NCBI GenBank assembly: GCA_015066345.1
Contig: SVOQ01000017.1
Coordinates: 1 to 55,179, forward strand
Reading direction: 5' to 3'
Origin: Oscillospiraceae bacterium
Lineage (GTDB): Bacteria; Bacillota; Clostridia; Oscillospirales; Acutalibacteraceae
DNA: 55,179 nucleotides
Position 1 is the stretch's first letter; the number at the start of each line of letters is the position of its first letter. Below the pieces are notes generated by a model. The model ran no database searches. It was not told the DNA's origin and was given only the letters and a program-made list of their open reading frames with translations. Positions 36,252 through 44,656 of this stretch are shown piece after piece. The position numbers and the translations under genes were made by a program.

Positions 36252-36316
36252 GGACCTTCCACCACCTGGCGGTGGTCCCCCTTCCTCCCGCAAGCGGCAG
36301 GACGGCTGGGCTTCGC
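36252..36316. repeat. GC-rich structured repeat, right arm of the inverted repeat
   Basis: This is the inverted partner of 35729-35793 (64 of 65 bases). It can fold into two hairpins: CCACCACC-TGGC-GGTGGT, and CCTCCCGC-AA-GCGGCAGG. It ends CTGGGCTTCGC followed by a T run. Confidence 0.9.
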
Positions 36317-36365
36317 TTTTTTACATTTTTTCTTCTAAAATAGTGATGGGTAACTGAACAGAGAA

Positions 36366-36437
36366 GGACCTCCCACCACCTGACGGTGGTCCCCCTCCCT
36401 TTTTTGCTGAAGCAAAAATGGGATGATAGGCTATCGC
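36366..36437. repeat. Third, diverged copy of the structured repeat
   Basis: The first 27 or so bases (GGACCTCCCACCACCTGACG and on) match the right arm closely, including the CCACC/GGTGG hairpin. The second hairpin is present but built from other bases (CCCTTTTTTGCT pairing with AGCAAAAATGGG), and the copy ends GGCTATCGC, like GGGCTTCGC in the others. It lies 2 nt from the xylB stop. Confidence 0.75.
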
Positions 36438-36438
36438 T

Positions 36439-37917
36439 TTATTTTATACTTTTAAAAACATCCTTTAATGAGGGATAAATCTGTTTAAACTTTTCGTATC
36501 TGTCGTTGTATCTTTCAACTATTTCGGGGGTGGGTTCCACTGTACCTTTAATGCTTACGAACTTATTGGTGCATTTGGTTACATCGTCGTACACACCGTC
36601 ACCAACCATAGCGAGAACGGCACCGCCGAAACCGGGACCCTCCTCGGCGGAGGGAATATCAATAGGAATATTAAGAACATTCGCCATAATTTTACGCCAA
36701 AGGGGTGACTTTGCACCACCGCCACAGAGGGTACTACGGGAAATATTGACCCCCGCTTCTTTGGCTATTTCAAAATTATCACGAACTGCAAAGGCTACGC
36801 CCTCAAGAACCGCCTGAACGATGTCCGAACGCTTGGTATCAAGACGCATACCAATGAGTACACCGCGTGCATCCGTATCGTTTATGGGGCTACGCTCACC
36901 CATTAAATACGGAAGAAAATACACGTCGTTTTTACCTAAATTTTCGTCGGTTATGTCGCTCTGCTCCGCGGCAAAATCGTCAGTTTTTAAAATATCCTCG
37001 CAAAGCCATTTGTTACAGGATGCGGCAGAAAGAATGCAGCCCATAATGTGGTAATCACCGTTTGCGTGGCAGAAAGAATGAATTGCATTATTACTGAGAG
37101 CCGCGTAATCTTTACTCGAAACGAAGAAAGTACCCGATGTACCGAGGGAAATATTACATTTACCGTCAACAACCGTACCCGTACCGATTGCTGCGGCGGC
37201 GTTATCCCCTGCACCGGCTACAACGGTAATATCACCGGTTAAACCTAACTCCTTGAGAATTTCGGGAAGAACATTACCCGTTTTATGGTAGCTTTCAAAA
37301 AGTTTCGGAAGTTGACATTCATTAATACCGCAGATTCCGAGCATTTCCTTTGACCACTTTTTATTCTTAACATCAAGTAAAAGCATACCCGAGGCATCGG
37401 AATAATCGATAGAATGAACACCTGTAAGGCGATAATTCAAATAGTCTTTGGGTAACATTATTTTTGAGATTTTACTGAAGTTTTCCGGCTCATTATCCCT
37501 GACCCACATTATTTTAGGTGCGGTAAAACCCGCAAAAGCAATATTACCCGTAAGTTCAGCTAATTTTTCTTTGCCGATAACTTCATTTAAATACTCGGTT
37601 TCTTTGAATGTTCTGCCGTCATTCCAAAGAATCGCAGGGCGGATAACATTATCATTTTCATCGAGTATAACAAGTCCGTGCATCTGACCGCCGACACCGA
37701 TACCGCGAACCAAAGAAACATCAATGTTTTCGGTTAAATCTTTTACTCCGTCAACAAGTGCCGTCCACCAATCCTCGGGATTCTGTTCGCTCCAAGCGGG
37801 GTTTGGAAAACTTACATCATAGGTTTTTGAAACTGAATTTACAATATTACCATCAGTATCAACAAGCAATAATTTCAAAGCGGATGTACCTAAATCCGCA
37901 CCAATATAATAGTTCAT
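36439..37917 (-). CDS. xylB: Xylulokinase
   Basis: This 492-aa FGGY-family kinase phosphorylates D-xylulose to enter the pentose phosphate route. YIGADLGTSALKLLL and GIGVGGQMHGLVILD are N-terminal signatures; the MHGLV form is typical of XylB. LLLDVKNKKWS, GAGDNAAAAIGTG and CGGGAKSPLWRKIMANVL complete the pattern. Length is typical. It has its own promoter and ribosome site (AGGAGG), and lies between the repeat cluster and spoIVB. No xylose isomerase is in view; araD at 44.5 kb is the other pentose gene. Confidence 0.93.
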   Translation of the reverse strand: MNYYIGADLGTSALKLLLVDTDGNIVNSVSKTYDVSFPNPAWSEQNPEDWWTALVDGVKDLTENIDVSLVRGIGVGGQMHGLVILDENDNVIRPAILWNDGRTFKETEYLNEVIGKEKLAELTGNIAFAGFTAPKIMWVRDNEPENFSKISKIMLPKDYLNYRLTGVHSIDYSDASGMLLLDVKNKKWSKEMLGICGINECQLPKLFESYHKTGNVLPEILKELGLTGDITVVAGAGDNAAAAIGTGTVVDGKCNISLGTSGTFFVSSKDYAALSNNAIHSFCHANGDYHIMGCILSAASCNKWLCEDILKTDDFAAEQSDITDENLGKNDVYFLPYLMGERSPINDTDARGVLIGMRLDTKRSDIVQAVLEGVAFAVRDNFEIAKEAGVNISRSTLCGGGAKSPLWRKIMANVLNIPIDIPSAEEGPGFGGAVLAMVGDGVYDDVTKCTNKFVSIKGTVEPTPEIVERYNDRYEKFKQIYPSLKDVFKSIK

Positions 37918-37946
37918 AATAAACCTCCTGAAAGGAATATAAAACC

Positions 37947-37975
37947 ATTATAGAATATGTTTTTCTATATTGCAA
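37947..37975 (-). promoter_or_regulatory. Promoter of xylB
   Basis: On the minus strand TTGCAA (37975-37970) and TATAAT (37952-37947) are 17 nt apart, immediately after the spoIVB stop codon. Confidence 0.7.
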
Positions 37976-37976
37976 G

Positions 37977-39122
37977 TTAATCCGATACTCTTTCAAGAGT
38001 TTCGCACATAGTACTTGCAAATATGCCGTAACCGCCCGTTGGGTCATTCAAGAAAACGTGTGTCACTGCACCTATTATTTTATTGTTTTGCACTATGGGT
38101 GAACCGCTCATTCCCTGTATTATACCGCCCGTTTTTTCAATCAAAACCTTATCACGGACTTTAAGAATTAAGTTTTTATTTTCTTCGGAATTTTTATCAA
38201 TAGAGATAATTTCAACTTCAAATTCAGTAAGAATGCCGTTTTCAACCGTTGTATAAACCGTTGCTTTACCTGTTTTTACTTCGTCGGGAGTGGCTATTTC
38301 ATACAGTTGACCCTCAGAAACGTCATCAAATTTACCGTACACACCCAAATTACCGTTATAAATAACTTCACCCGTATCCTCTTGCTCAAGAACGCCCCAT
38401 ATTTCGCCCGTAGTAGCGCTGCTACCCTTTTGTATTCCCGTAATATTCACATTAGTACATTCACCCTGGGATATTGGCAAAACTTCTTTAGTATCAATAT
38501 CGCAGACTGCATGTCCCAGGGACGCGAAGGAGCCGTCGGTTCTGCAAAAGGTAACTGTACCAATCCCCGCGGAGCTGTCCCTTATCCAAAGACCCGCTTT
38601 ATATTTACTTTCACTTACGGAGAAAGCACCTTTAAAGGTAATATTTAACATTTCATTACCGCGTAAAACCTCAAACTGTAAATCTTCCCCCTGACTTTTC
38701 TCAATAAAACGTGAAACCTCATAATTTGTATTTACTTTTTCACCGTTTATGGTTTTTATAATATCCCCCGTTTTAAGTCCCGCTACGGCGGCGGGGTTAA
38801 CCTCACCCGTGGATGTATCAACCGATTCCGTACCCACAACAATTACACCGTCGGCATATAATTTAAGACCCACGGGATATCCCCCAAGATAAACCTTTTC
38901 ATATTGATTTTCGGTTATTTCCCTTGGCTCTGCTCCGCCTTTTTCCCGATTAATCGCCTCTAAAAAATCCTCACTGATTTTTTGAATACGACCCGTAACA
39001 CCCGACAGTTTAACATCCGCCAAGGCGGTATTTTGAAAACTTTGAGCCGAAAAAACACCAAACAACAAAGCACCGCATAAAATTATTGAAAAAAGGGATA
39101 AAAATGCCTTTTTAAATTTCAA
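37977..39122 (-). CDS. spoIVB: SpoIVB peptidase (S55), sporulation signalling protease
   Basis: This protein of about 381 aa is made in the forespore and cleaves SpoIVFA to trigger sigma-K processing. It has an N-terminal membrane anchor (FLSLFSIILCGALLFGVF), a PDZ domain (about 115-185, GLKTGDIIKTINGEKV), and the S55 serine peptidase with catalytic Ser in GMSGSPIV and His in SLGHAVCD. The annotated frame can begin at GTG 39143, but GCGGAGGTG lies inside it. A TTG at 39122, 8 nt after GGAGG, is the better start. spoIVB normally sits next to spo0A. Confidence 0.93.
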   Translation of the reverse strand: MKFKKAFLSLFSIILCGALLFGVFSAQSFQNTALADVKLSGVTGRIQKISEDFLEAINREKGGAEPREITENQYEKVYLGGYPVGLKLYADGVIVVGTESVDTSTGEVNPAAVAGLKTGDIIKTINGEKVNTNYEVSRFIEKSQGEDLQFEVLRGNEMLNITFKGAFSVSESKYKAGLWIRDSSAGIGTVTFCRTDGSFASLGHAVCDIDTKEVLPISQGECTNVNITGIQKGSSATTGEIWGVLEQEDTGEVIYNGNLGVYGKFDDVSEGQLYEIATPDEVKTGKATVYTTVENGILTEFEVEIISIDKNSEENKNLILKVRDKVLIEKTGGIIQGMSGSPIVQNNKIIGAVTHVFLNDPTGGYGIFASTMCETLERVSD

Positions 39123-39200
39123 TTTCAACACCTCCGCACTCACAGATTTAATTTGTGCAAAGATGAAAAAATTAAAATTGTTAATTTAAGCAAAAATAAA

Positions 39201-39225
39201 ACCATCCCCGAAAATCGAGGATGGT
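39201..39225 (-). terminator. pfkA terminator
   Basis: ACCATCC-CCGA pairs with TCGAGGATGGT around an AAA loop. On the minus strand it is followed by TTTATTTTTG, and it lies 17 nt after the pfkA stop. Confidence 0.8.
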
Positions 39226-39242
39226 AAAATTTTAAAATTCAA

Positions 39243-40211
39243 TCAGATAGAAATTTCGTTAGCGATACGGTAAAGCTCGGGGTCAATTGATTTTTTCATA
39301 TTGAGAGCCTCGATAATATCGTAGTCAACGATTTTGTCGTTCTTAACAACAACTACTCTGTTACCGATATCTTCTTTAAGTAACTGAACTGCGTAGAAGC
39401 CCATCTGACTGGCAAGAACTCTGTCGCGAACTGAGGGTGAACCACCGCGCTGAACGTGACCAAGAACAGTTGCACGGCTTTCAACACCTGTTTTCTGTTC
39501 AATATACTTAGCAAGAGAGTTAACTTCAATACCCTTAACGCCTTCAGCAACAACGATAACGAAATGTTCCTTACCTGTTTTCTGAGTACGTTTCATACGC
39601 TCGATTATGTATGAGTCAATATCATAATCGATTTCGGGAATAAGAATACAAGTAGCACCAACTGCAATACCCGCGTTAAGAGCAAGGTAACCCGCATTTC
39701 TACCCATAACCTCAACGATTGAGCATCTGTCGTGTGACTCGGTAGTGTCACGGATTCTGTCAACCATATCCATAACTGTGTTCAAAGCGGTATCGTAACC
39801 GATTGTATAGTCACAGGATGCGATATCGTTGTCAATAGTACCGGGAATACCGATACAGGGAATACCCTTAAGTGTAAGAGCACGAGCACCCTTGAATGTA
39901 CCGTCACCACCGATGGTAACAATACCGTCAAGACCGAATTCTTTACATACTTCAACAGCTTTATCCTGTACTTCGGATTCTGCAAACTCAGTGCAACGAG
40001 CAGAGTAAAGCATTGTACCGCCACGATGGATAATGTCGGACACAGAACGAAGATTCATTTCGAACATATCGCCCTCAATAAGACCTTTATAACCGCGACG
40101 AATACCCATAACGCGCATTCCGCTTTCGCAACCGCTTCTGACAACTGCACGGATGGCAGCATTCATACCGGGAGCATCCCCGCCGCTTGTAAGAACACCA
40201 ATAGTTTTCAA
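39243..40211 (-). CDS. pfkA: ATP-dependent 6-phosphofructokinase
   Basis: This 322-aa enzyme phosphorylates fructose 6-phosphate in glycolysis. IGVLTSGGDAPGMNAAIR and TIGGDGTFKGA are the ATP-site motifs; the GGDGT form marks ATP rather than PPi use. PGTIDNDI has the catalytic aspartate and GHVQRGGSP the substrate loop. I chose a TTG start at 40211 because GGAGGT lies 7 nt upstream and this gives the usual N terminus (M)KTIGVLTS; the ATG at 40226 overlaps the ribosome site. It is transcribed from its own promoter. Confidence 0.95.
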   Translation of the reverse strand: MKTIGVLTSGGDAPGMNAAIRAVVRSGCESGMRVMGIRRGYKGLIEGDMFEMNLRSVSDIIHRGGTMLYSARCTEFAESEVQDKAVEVCKEFGLDGIVTIGGDGTFKGARALTLKGIPCIGIPGTIDNDIASCDYTIGYDTALNTVMDMVDRIRDTTESHDRCSIVEVMGRNAGYLALNAGIAVGATCILIPEIDYDIDSYIIERMKRTQKTGKEHFVIVVAEGVKGIEVNSLAKYIEQKTGVESRATVLGHVQRGGSPSVRDRVLASQMGFYAVQLLKEDIGNRVVVVKNDKIVDYDIIEALNMKKSIDPELYRIANEISI

Positions 40212-40257
40212 TTTCAGTACCTCCATAACACATAATGTGTAATATCAAATCTTAGGG

Positions 40258-40286
40258 ATTATACCACACATTATTTAAATAAACAA
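40258..40286 (-). promoter_or_regulatory. Promoter of pfkA
   Basis: On the minus strand TTGTTT (40286-40281) and TATAAT (40263-40258) are 17 nt apart. Two palindromes flank it: TGACAA-AAA-TTGTCA at 40294-40308 upstream, and ACACAT-A-ATGTGT at 40228-40240 in the leader. Either could be an operator. Confidence 0.6.
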
Positions 40287-40310
40287 GTCCAAATGACAAA
40301 AATTGTCATA

Positions 40311-43300
40311 TCACTGTCTTAAAACAACATTATTTTCGCCGATTTTGATTTTAAGCTCCTTAATCATCGGGTCATTAACACTTGTTAAATAATCATTTCC
40401 CAAAAACTCGTATTGTTTTGTATCTTCATAGTACAAATAAACAGGTGTTTTACCCTCGAAAATTGACACGAGATTTTTAACTGAATTTATCAGATTTTCG
40501 TTTTTGTCAGGAAATCTTAAAAACAAGCCTTTACGTTGTTTTGATGAAGTTTTTTCTGCATTTTCGGGTGAAATACCAAGTTCTTTTAAGGACTTAGGTG
40601 CAACGGTAATCTTTTCCGCAAGGAGTTTAATTTCTTCATCCTTTACTGATAATTTACCGTCAACTAAAACTATATTACCAACCGTAATCACACCCGAAAA
40701 TTCCGTAAGCACCTTTGGAAATACTATCATTTCCAACTCGCCGTACAAGTCCTCAACACTGCAGAAAGCCATAATTTCATCACGTTTTGTGACTTTCTTT
40801 TTTGAAGAGTTTATGATGCCTACAAACTGAACCTTTCGATTATCAATAAGGCTTTCCTTACCGCTTTCAAGGTAATCGTAAAGGTCGGCGGTTTTAGGGC
40901 ATTTAAGACCTTCGCTCACTCCCCTGTATTCTTCAAGGGGATGTCCCGAAAAGTATAATCCCGCAACTTCTTTTTCAAAATTGAGAAGTTCATTTTGGGG
41001 TAATTCGTCACATTTGGAGAAAACAGGCTCGGATGAATAATCTTCACCGCCAAAAACGGAGAACATATCCAACTGACCACCGGCATACATTGCACTCTCT
41101 TTAGCGGCACTTTCAATAGCTAAATCAAGATTACGCAGCATTTCACACCTGTTCATACCAAGGCCGTCAAGAGCACCCGCTTTAATAAGGCACTCAAGGG
41201 CTCGTCGGTTAAGTTCCGTACCGCTTACACGTTTACAGAAATCCCAATAAGACTTAAATTTACCGTTTTCTTTTCGTTCTTTTTCAATTTTATCAATTAA
41301 GGCTCTGCCGAGATTTTTAATACCCAAAAGCGGGAAAACAATATCATCACCAACAACCGAAAATCTGTTACCGCTTCGGTTTACGTGGGGTGAAAGAACA
41401 TTAATGGATAATCTTGCACATTCATTTATATATATTACGGTTTTGGTAACGTCACCTATAACACTTGTGAGAAGTGCCGCCATAAAGGCTTTGGGATACT
41501 TAACTTTAAGGTATGCCGTCTGATACGCAACAAGACCGTAAGCCGCAGTGTGGCTCTTATTAAAGCCGTATGATGCAAAGGATATCATATCCGAAAAAAC
41601 ATCATCCGCAGTCTTTTGGTCAATTCCCCTGCGTACCGCACCCTCAATTATACAATTACCGTTTTCGTCATTTAAACCGTGAATAAAAATTGTACGCTCA
41701 CTTTCCATTACGTCGCGTTTCTTTTTACTCATAGCACGTCTTACAACGTCCGCTCTGCCGTATGAGTACCCTGCAAGGGTTCTGAAAACCTGCATTACCT
41801 GTTCCTGATAAACCATACAACCGTTAGTTTCATCAAGAATATCTTTAAGTAGCGGTGTTCTGTAAGAAATATGATTTTTGTTTTTTCTGTTGTCAAGATA
41901 CGTATCAATAAAATACATAGGACCCGGACGGTAAAGTGCGATAGCTGCCGCAATATCCGAAAAACGCTCGGGTTTCATATTCACTATGAGGTTTGTCATA
42001 CCTGCGGATTCGCACTGGAACACACCAACGGTATTACCCTTGGACATTTCAGTGAACACCCCGTCATAATCAAGGGGTATTTTTGAAATATCAAAGTTGG
42101 GTTCGGTCTTTTTTACTTCCTCAACCGCATCATTAATAACGGTCAGCGTACGTAAGCCGAGGAAGTCCATTTTTAGAAGTCCCAATTGCTCAATTTCGGT
42201 CATTGTAAACTGAGTAACAGTCTGATCACCATTCTTAGCAAGAGGAACGTAAGAACTGACTTCATCTCGGGTAATAACAACACCTGCCGCGTGGGTTGAT
42301 GCGTGTCGGGGCATACCCTCAAGACGGGACGCGGTGTCAATAACTCTTTTTATATTTTCATCCGAATCGTAGAGATTTTTAAGGTCATTGTTTTTTGACA
42401 ATGCATCATTTATATCTTTAAACTCACGGGAAAGTTGTTTTGCTACAATATCACCCGTACTATACGGAAAACCAAGGGCACGAGCCACGTCGCGTACCGC
42501 CGCTTTTGCCTGTAATGTACCGAAAGTTACTATCTGAGCAACTCTGTCGGAGCCGTATTTTTCAGTAACATAATCAATCACTTCGCCCCTACGCTCGTAA
42601 CAGAAGTCAATATCAATATCGGGCATACTTACCCTTTCAGGGTTAAGAAAACGCTCGAAGAGTAATTTATTCTGTATCGGGTCAATACCCGTAATTCCAA
42701 GTGCATAAGCAGCAAGAGACCCTGCCGCGGAGCCTCGACCGGGTCCCACGGGAATATTCTTACTCTTAGCAAAGCGAATGAAATCGGCAACAATAAGGAA
42801 ATAATCATCAAATCCCATTTCATTGATTACCGACAACTCGTAATCAAGTCTTTTTCTGTATTTTTCGGGTATTTCACCCATTAATTTTTCAAGACCCTTA
42901 ACACATTCGTTTCTAAGGTATGTTTTATGGTCATCGGTAGGTATATCAAAAAGAGGAAGTTTTGTAACACCGAATTCAAAGTCAAAATTGCATTGTTCGG
43001 CAATTATATTTGTATTGGCAATTGCCTCGGGGTAATCCCTGAAAGCCTCCGCCATTTCGTCGCCGCTTTTAAGATAAAATTCATCATTAGTGAATTCAAG
43101 TGCATTTTCTTCACCAACAACCTTGTTGGTCTGAATGGCTATAAGAACACGTTGAATATCCGCATCACTTTTATAACAATAGTGAACGTCATTGGTAGCA
43201 ACTATGGGAATATTATGTTTTCGGCTGATATTAACAACACCCTCGAGGACTTCTTTCTCCTCTATCATACCGTGGTTTTGTACTTCAAGGTAATAATTAC

Positions 43301-43805
43301 CCTCACCGAATACATTTTTGTACCATACAGCGGCGGATTCTGCCTCTTCAGGATTTCTTTGAACAATTTTCTGTGCAACCTCACCGAACAAGCAACCCGA
43401 CAACGCAATAAGGCCCTCGTGATATTCCTCTAACAAATCTCTGTCAACACGGGGTTTGGTATAAAAACCATCCACCCAAGCAGATGAAACGAGTTTTAAA
43501 AGATTTTTATATCCTGTTTCATTTTTACACAAAAGAATGAGATGATATCTTGTGCTATCGACACCGTGGACTTTATCGTACCTTGAACGAGGGGCAACAT
43601 ACACCTCGCAACCGATTATAGGTTTGATTCCCTCGGCTTTACAGGCTTTGTAAAAAGCCACCGCACCGTACAAAACACCGTGGTCAGTAACCGCAAGGCT
43701 TGTCTGACCCAAATTTTTGGCAAGAGAAACTACCTCCCCAATGCGACAAGCACCATCGAGAAGGCTATATTCACTATGAAGATGTAAATGCGTAAAATCT
43801 GTCAT
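40311..43805 (-). CDS. dnaE: DNA polymerase III DnaE-type alpha subunit
   Basis: This 1164-aa C-family polymerase has an N-terminal PHP domain with intact metal ligands (HLHLHSEYSLLDGA, VTDHG), a catalytic core with PDIDIDF near residue 393, tandem HhH/C-terminal regions, an internal clamp-binding GQLDMF near residue 907, and an OB fold after about 1000 (VQFVGIINSSKKKVTKR). The length and the internal clamp motif resemble the long DnaE1 form of E. coli. With PolC also encoded here, it probably shares replication or extends primers, as DnaE does in B. subtilis. It is 5 nt from araD. Confidence 0.94.
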   Translation of the reverse strand: MTDFTHLHLHSEYSLLDGACRIGEVVSLAKNLGQTSLAVTDHGVLYGAVAFYKACKAEGIKPIIGCEVYVAPRSRYDKVHGVDSTRYHLILLCKNETGYKNLLKLVSSAWVDGFYTKPRVDRDLLEEYHEGLIALSGCLFGEVAQKIVQRNPEEAESAAVWYKNVFGEGNYYLEVQNHGMIEEKEVLEGVVNISRKHNIPIVATNDVHYCYKSDADIQRVLIAIQTNKVVGEENALEFTNDEFYLKSGDEMAEAFRDYPEAIANTNIIAEQCNFDFEFGVTKLPLFDIPTDDHKTYLRNECVKGLEKLMGEIPEKYRKRLDYELSVINEMGFDDYFLIVADFIRFAKSKNIPVGPGRGSAAGSLAAYALGITGIDPIQNKLLFERFLNPERVSMPDIDIDFCYERRGEVIDYVTEKYGSDRVAQIVTFGTLQAKAAVRDVARALGFPYSTGDIVAKQLSREFKDINDALSKNNDLKNLYDSDENIKRVIDTASRLEGMPRHASTHAAGVVITRDEVSSYVPLAKNGDQTVTQFTMTEIEQLGLLKMDFLGLRTLTVINDAVEEVKKTEPNFDISKIPLDYDGVFTEMSKGNTVGVFQCESAGMTNLIVNMKPERFSDIAAAIALYRPGPMYFIDTYLDNRKNKNHISYRTPLLKDILDETNGCMVYQEQVMQVFRTLAGYSYGRADVVRRAMSKKKRDVMESERTIFIHGLNDENGNCIIEGAVRRGIDQKTADDVFSDMISFASYGFNKSHTAAYGLVAYQTAYLKVKYPKAFMAALLTSVIGDVTKTVIYINECARLSINVLSPHVNRSGNRFSVVGDDIVFPLLGIKNLGRALIDKIEKERKENGKFKSYWDFCKRVSGTELNRRALECLIKAGALDGLGMNRCEMLRNLDLAIESAAKESAMYAGGQLDMFSVFGGEDYSSEPVFSKCDELPQNELLNFEKEVAGLYFSGHPLEEYRGVSEGLKCPKTADLYDYLESGKESLIDNRKVQFVGIINSSKKKVTKRDEIMAFCSVEDLYGELEMIVFPKVLTEFSGVITVGNIVLVDGKLSVKDEEIKLLAEKITVAPKSLKELGISPENAEKTSSKQRKGLFLRFPDKNENLINSVKNLVSIFEGKTPVYLYYEDTKQYEFLGNDYLTSVNDPMIKELKIKIGENNVVLRQ

Positions 43806-43810
43806 TTTAA

Positions 43811-44509
43811 TTATTTTTGCCCGTAATAAGCATCCTTACCGTGTTTTCTGAAATAATGTTTATCCGAAAGATATTTATCAATATCCTTAGTATCGCGTTT
43901 TATAAGTTCCGTTTTAAGAGCCATTTCCGCTACAATTTCAAGCACCGCCGCATTATGCACCGCATCACTTGCATTTTTACCGAAAGCAAAGGGAGCGTGG
44001 GAACGAACAAGCACCGCGGGTGTTGACTGAACATCAAGAGACTTAGCATCAAAATGCTCCACTATTACTTTACCCGTGTTAAGTTCGTACTCGGTTTTAA
44101 CCTCTTCTTCGGTTAATGCCCTTGTACAAGGTACGGCAGTATATGAAAAATCCGCGTGGGTTGTACCGTAAGCGGGAATACATCTACCTGCTTGAGCAAA
44201 GGCAGACGCATTTACGGAATGGGTGTGAACAACACCGCCAAGTTCCGCAAATTCTTTATATAAAACGTAATGAGTGGGTGTATCGGAGGAGGGGTTGTAG
44301 TCACCCTCAACGACACTACCGTCACTTAAAGAAACAACAACAATCTTTTCAGGTGTAAGCTCGGAATAAGGCACACCCGAGGGTTTAATTGCGAAAACAC
44401 CCTTTTCACGGTCAACCTGAGAAACATTGCCCCAGGTAAAAGGTGCAAGACCCAAAGAATGAAGTTCGATATTGGCTTCGCAAACTATTTTTTTCAATTC
44501 AGTGTACAT
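43811..44509 (-). CDS. araD: L-ribulose-5-phosphate 4-epimerase
   Basis: This 232-aa class II aldolase-family enzyme makes D-xylulose 5-phosphate from L-ribulose 5-phosphate. LAPFTWGNVSQVDRE, AIKPSGVPY, GVVHTHSVNASAFAQ (zinc histidines), GTTHADF and RSHAPFAFG (third histidine) are the family pattern. Length is standard. UlaF/SgbE-type 4-epimerases are close relatives. The start has AGAGGTGA upstream. Downstream dnaE follows at 5 nt and may share its transcript. Confidence 0.92.
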   Translation of the reverse strand: MYTELKKIVCEANIELHSLGLAPFTWGNVSQVDREKGVFAIKPSGVPYSELTPEKIVVVSLSDGSVVEGDYNPSSDTPTHYVLYKEFAELGGVVHTHSVNASAFAQAGRCIPAYGTTHADFSYTAVPCTRALTEEEVKTEYELNTGKVIVEHFDAKSLDVQSTPAVLVRSHAPFAFGKNASDAVHNAAVLEIVAEMALKTELIKRDTKDIDKYLSDKHYFRKHGKDAYYGQK

Positions 44510-44534
44510 AAAATCACCTCTTAAATCTATCTAA

Positions 44535-44563
44535 ATTATATTATTCTATCAGTAATTTGTCAA
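44535..44563 (-). promoter_or_regulatory. Promoter of araD
   Basis: On the minus strand TTGACA (44563-44558) and TATAAT (44540-44535) are separated by 17 nt; both boxes match consensus exactly. Confidence 0.8.
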
Positions 44564-44598
44564 TCTTGTTAATTTGTTGTTAAATTAGTAAAAATATG

Positions 44599-44627
44599 GT
44601 GACAAGATGATTATTATATGTTATATT
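44599..44627 (+). promoter_or_regulatory. Promoter of the DUF4474 lipoprotein gene
   Basis: GTGACA (44599-44604) and TATATT (44622-44627) are 17 nt apart, about 30 nt before the ATG. Confidence 0.55.
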
Positions 44628-44656
44628 TATTGTGTATATTAAGGAGTGATTTTTTA

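Noticed and set aside
35729-36437. CRISPR-like array from the three GC-rich repeats
   Set aside because: The copies are in mixed orientation, unevenly spaced and enclose a gene; no spacer pattern or cas genes.
42927-43433. 168-codon plus-strand frame inside dnaE
   Set aside because: It is fully antisense to well-conserved DnaE sequence, is rich in Phe/Ile/Asn as antisense frames here are, and has no ribosome site.
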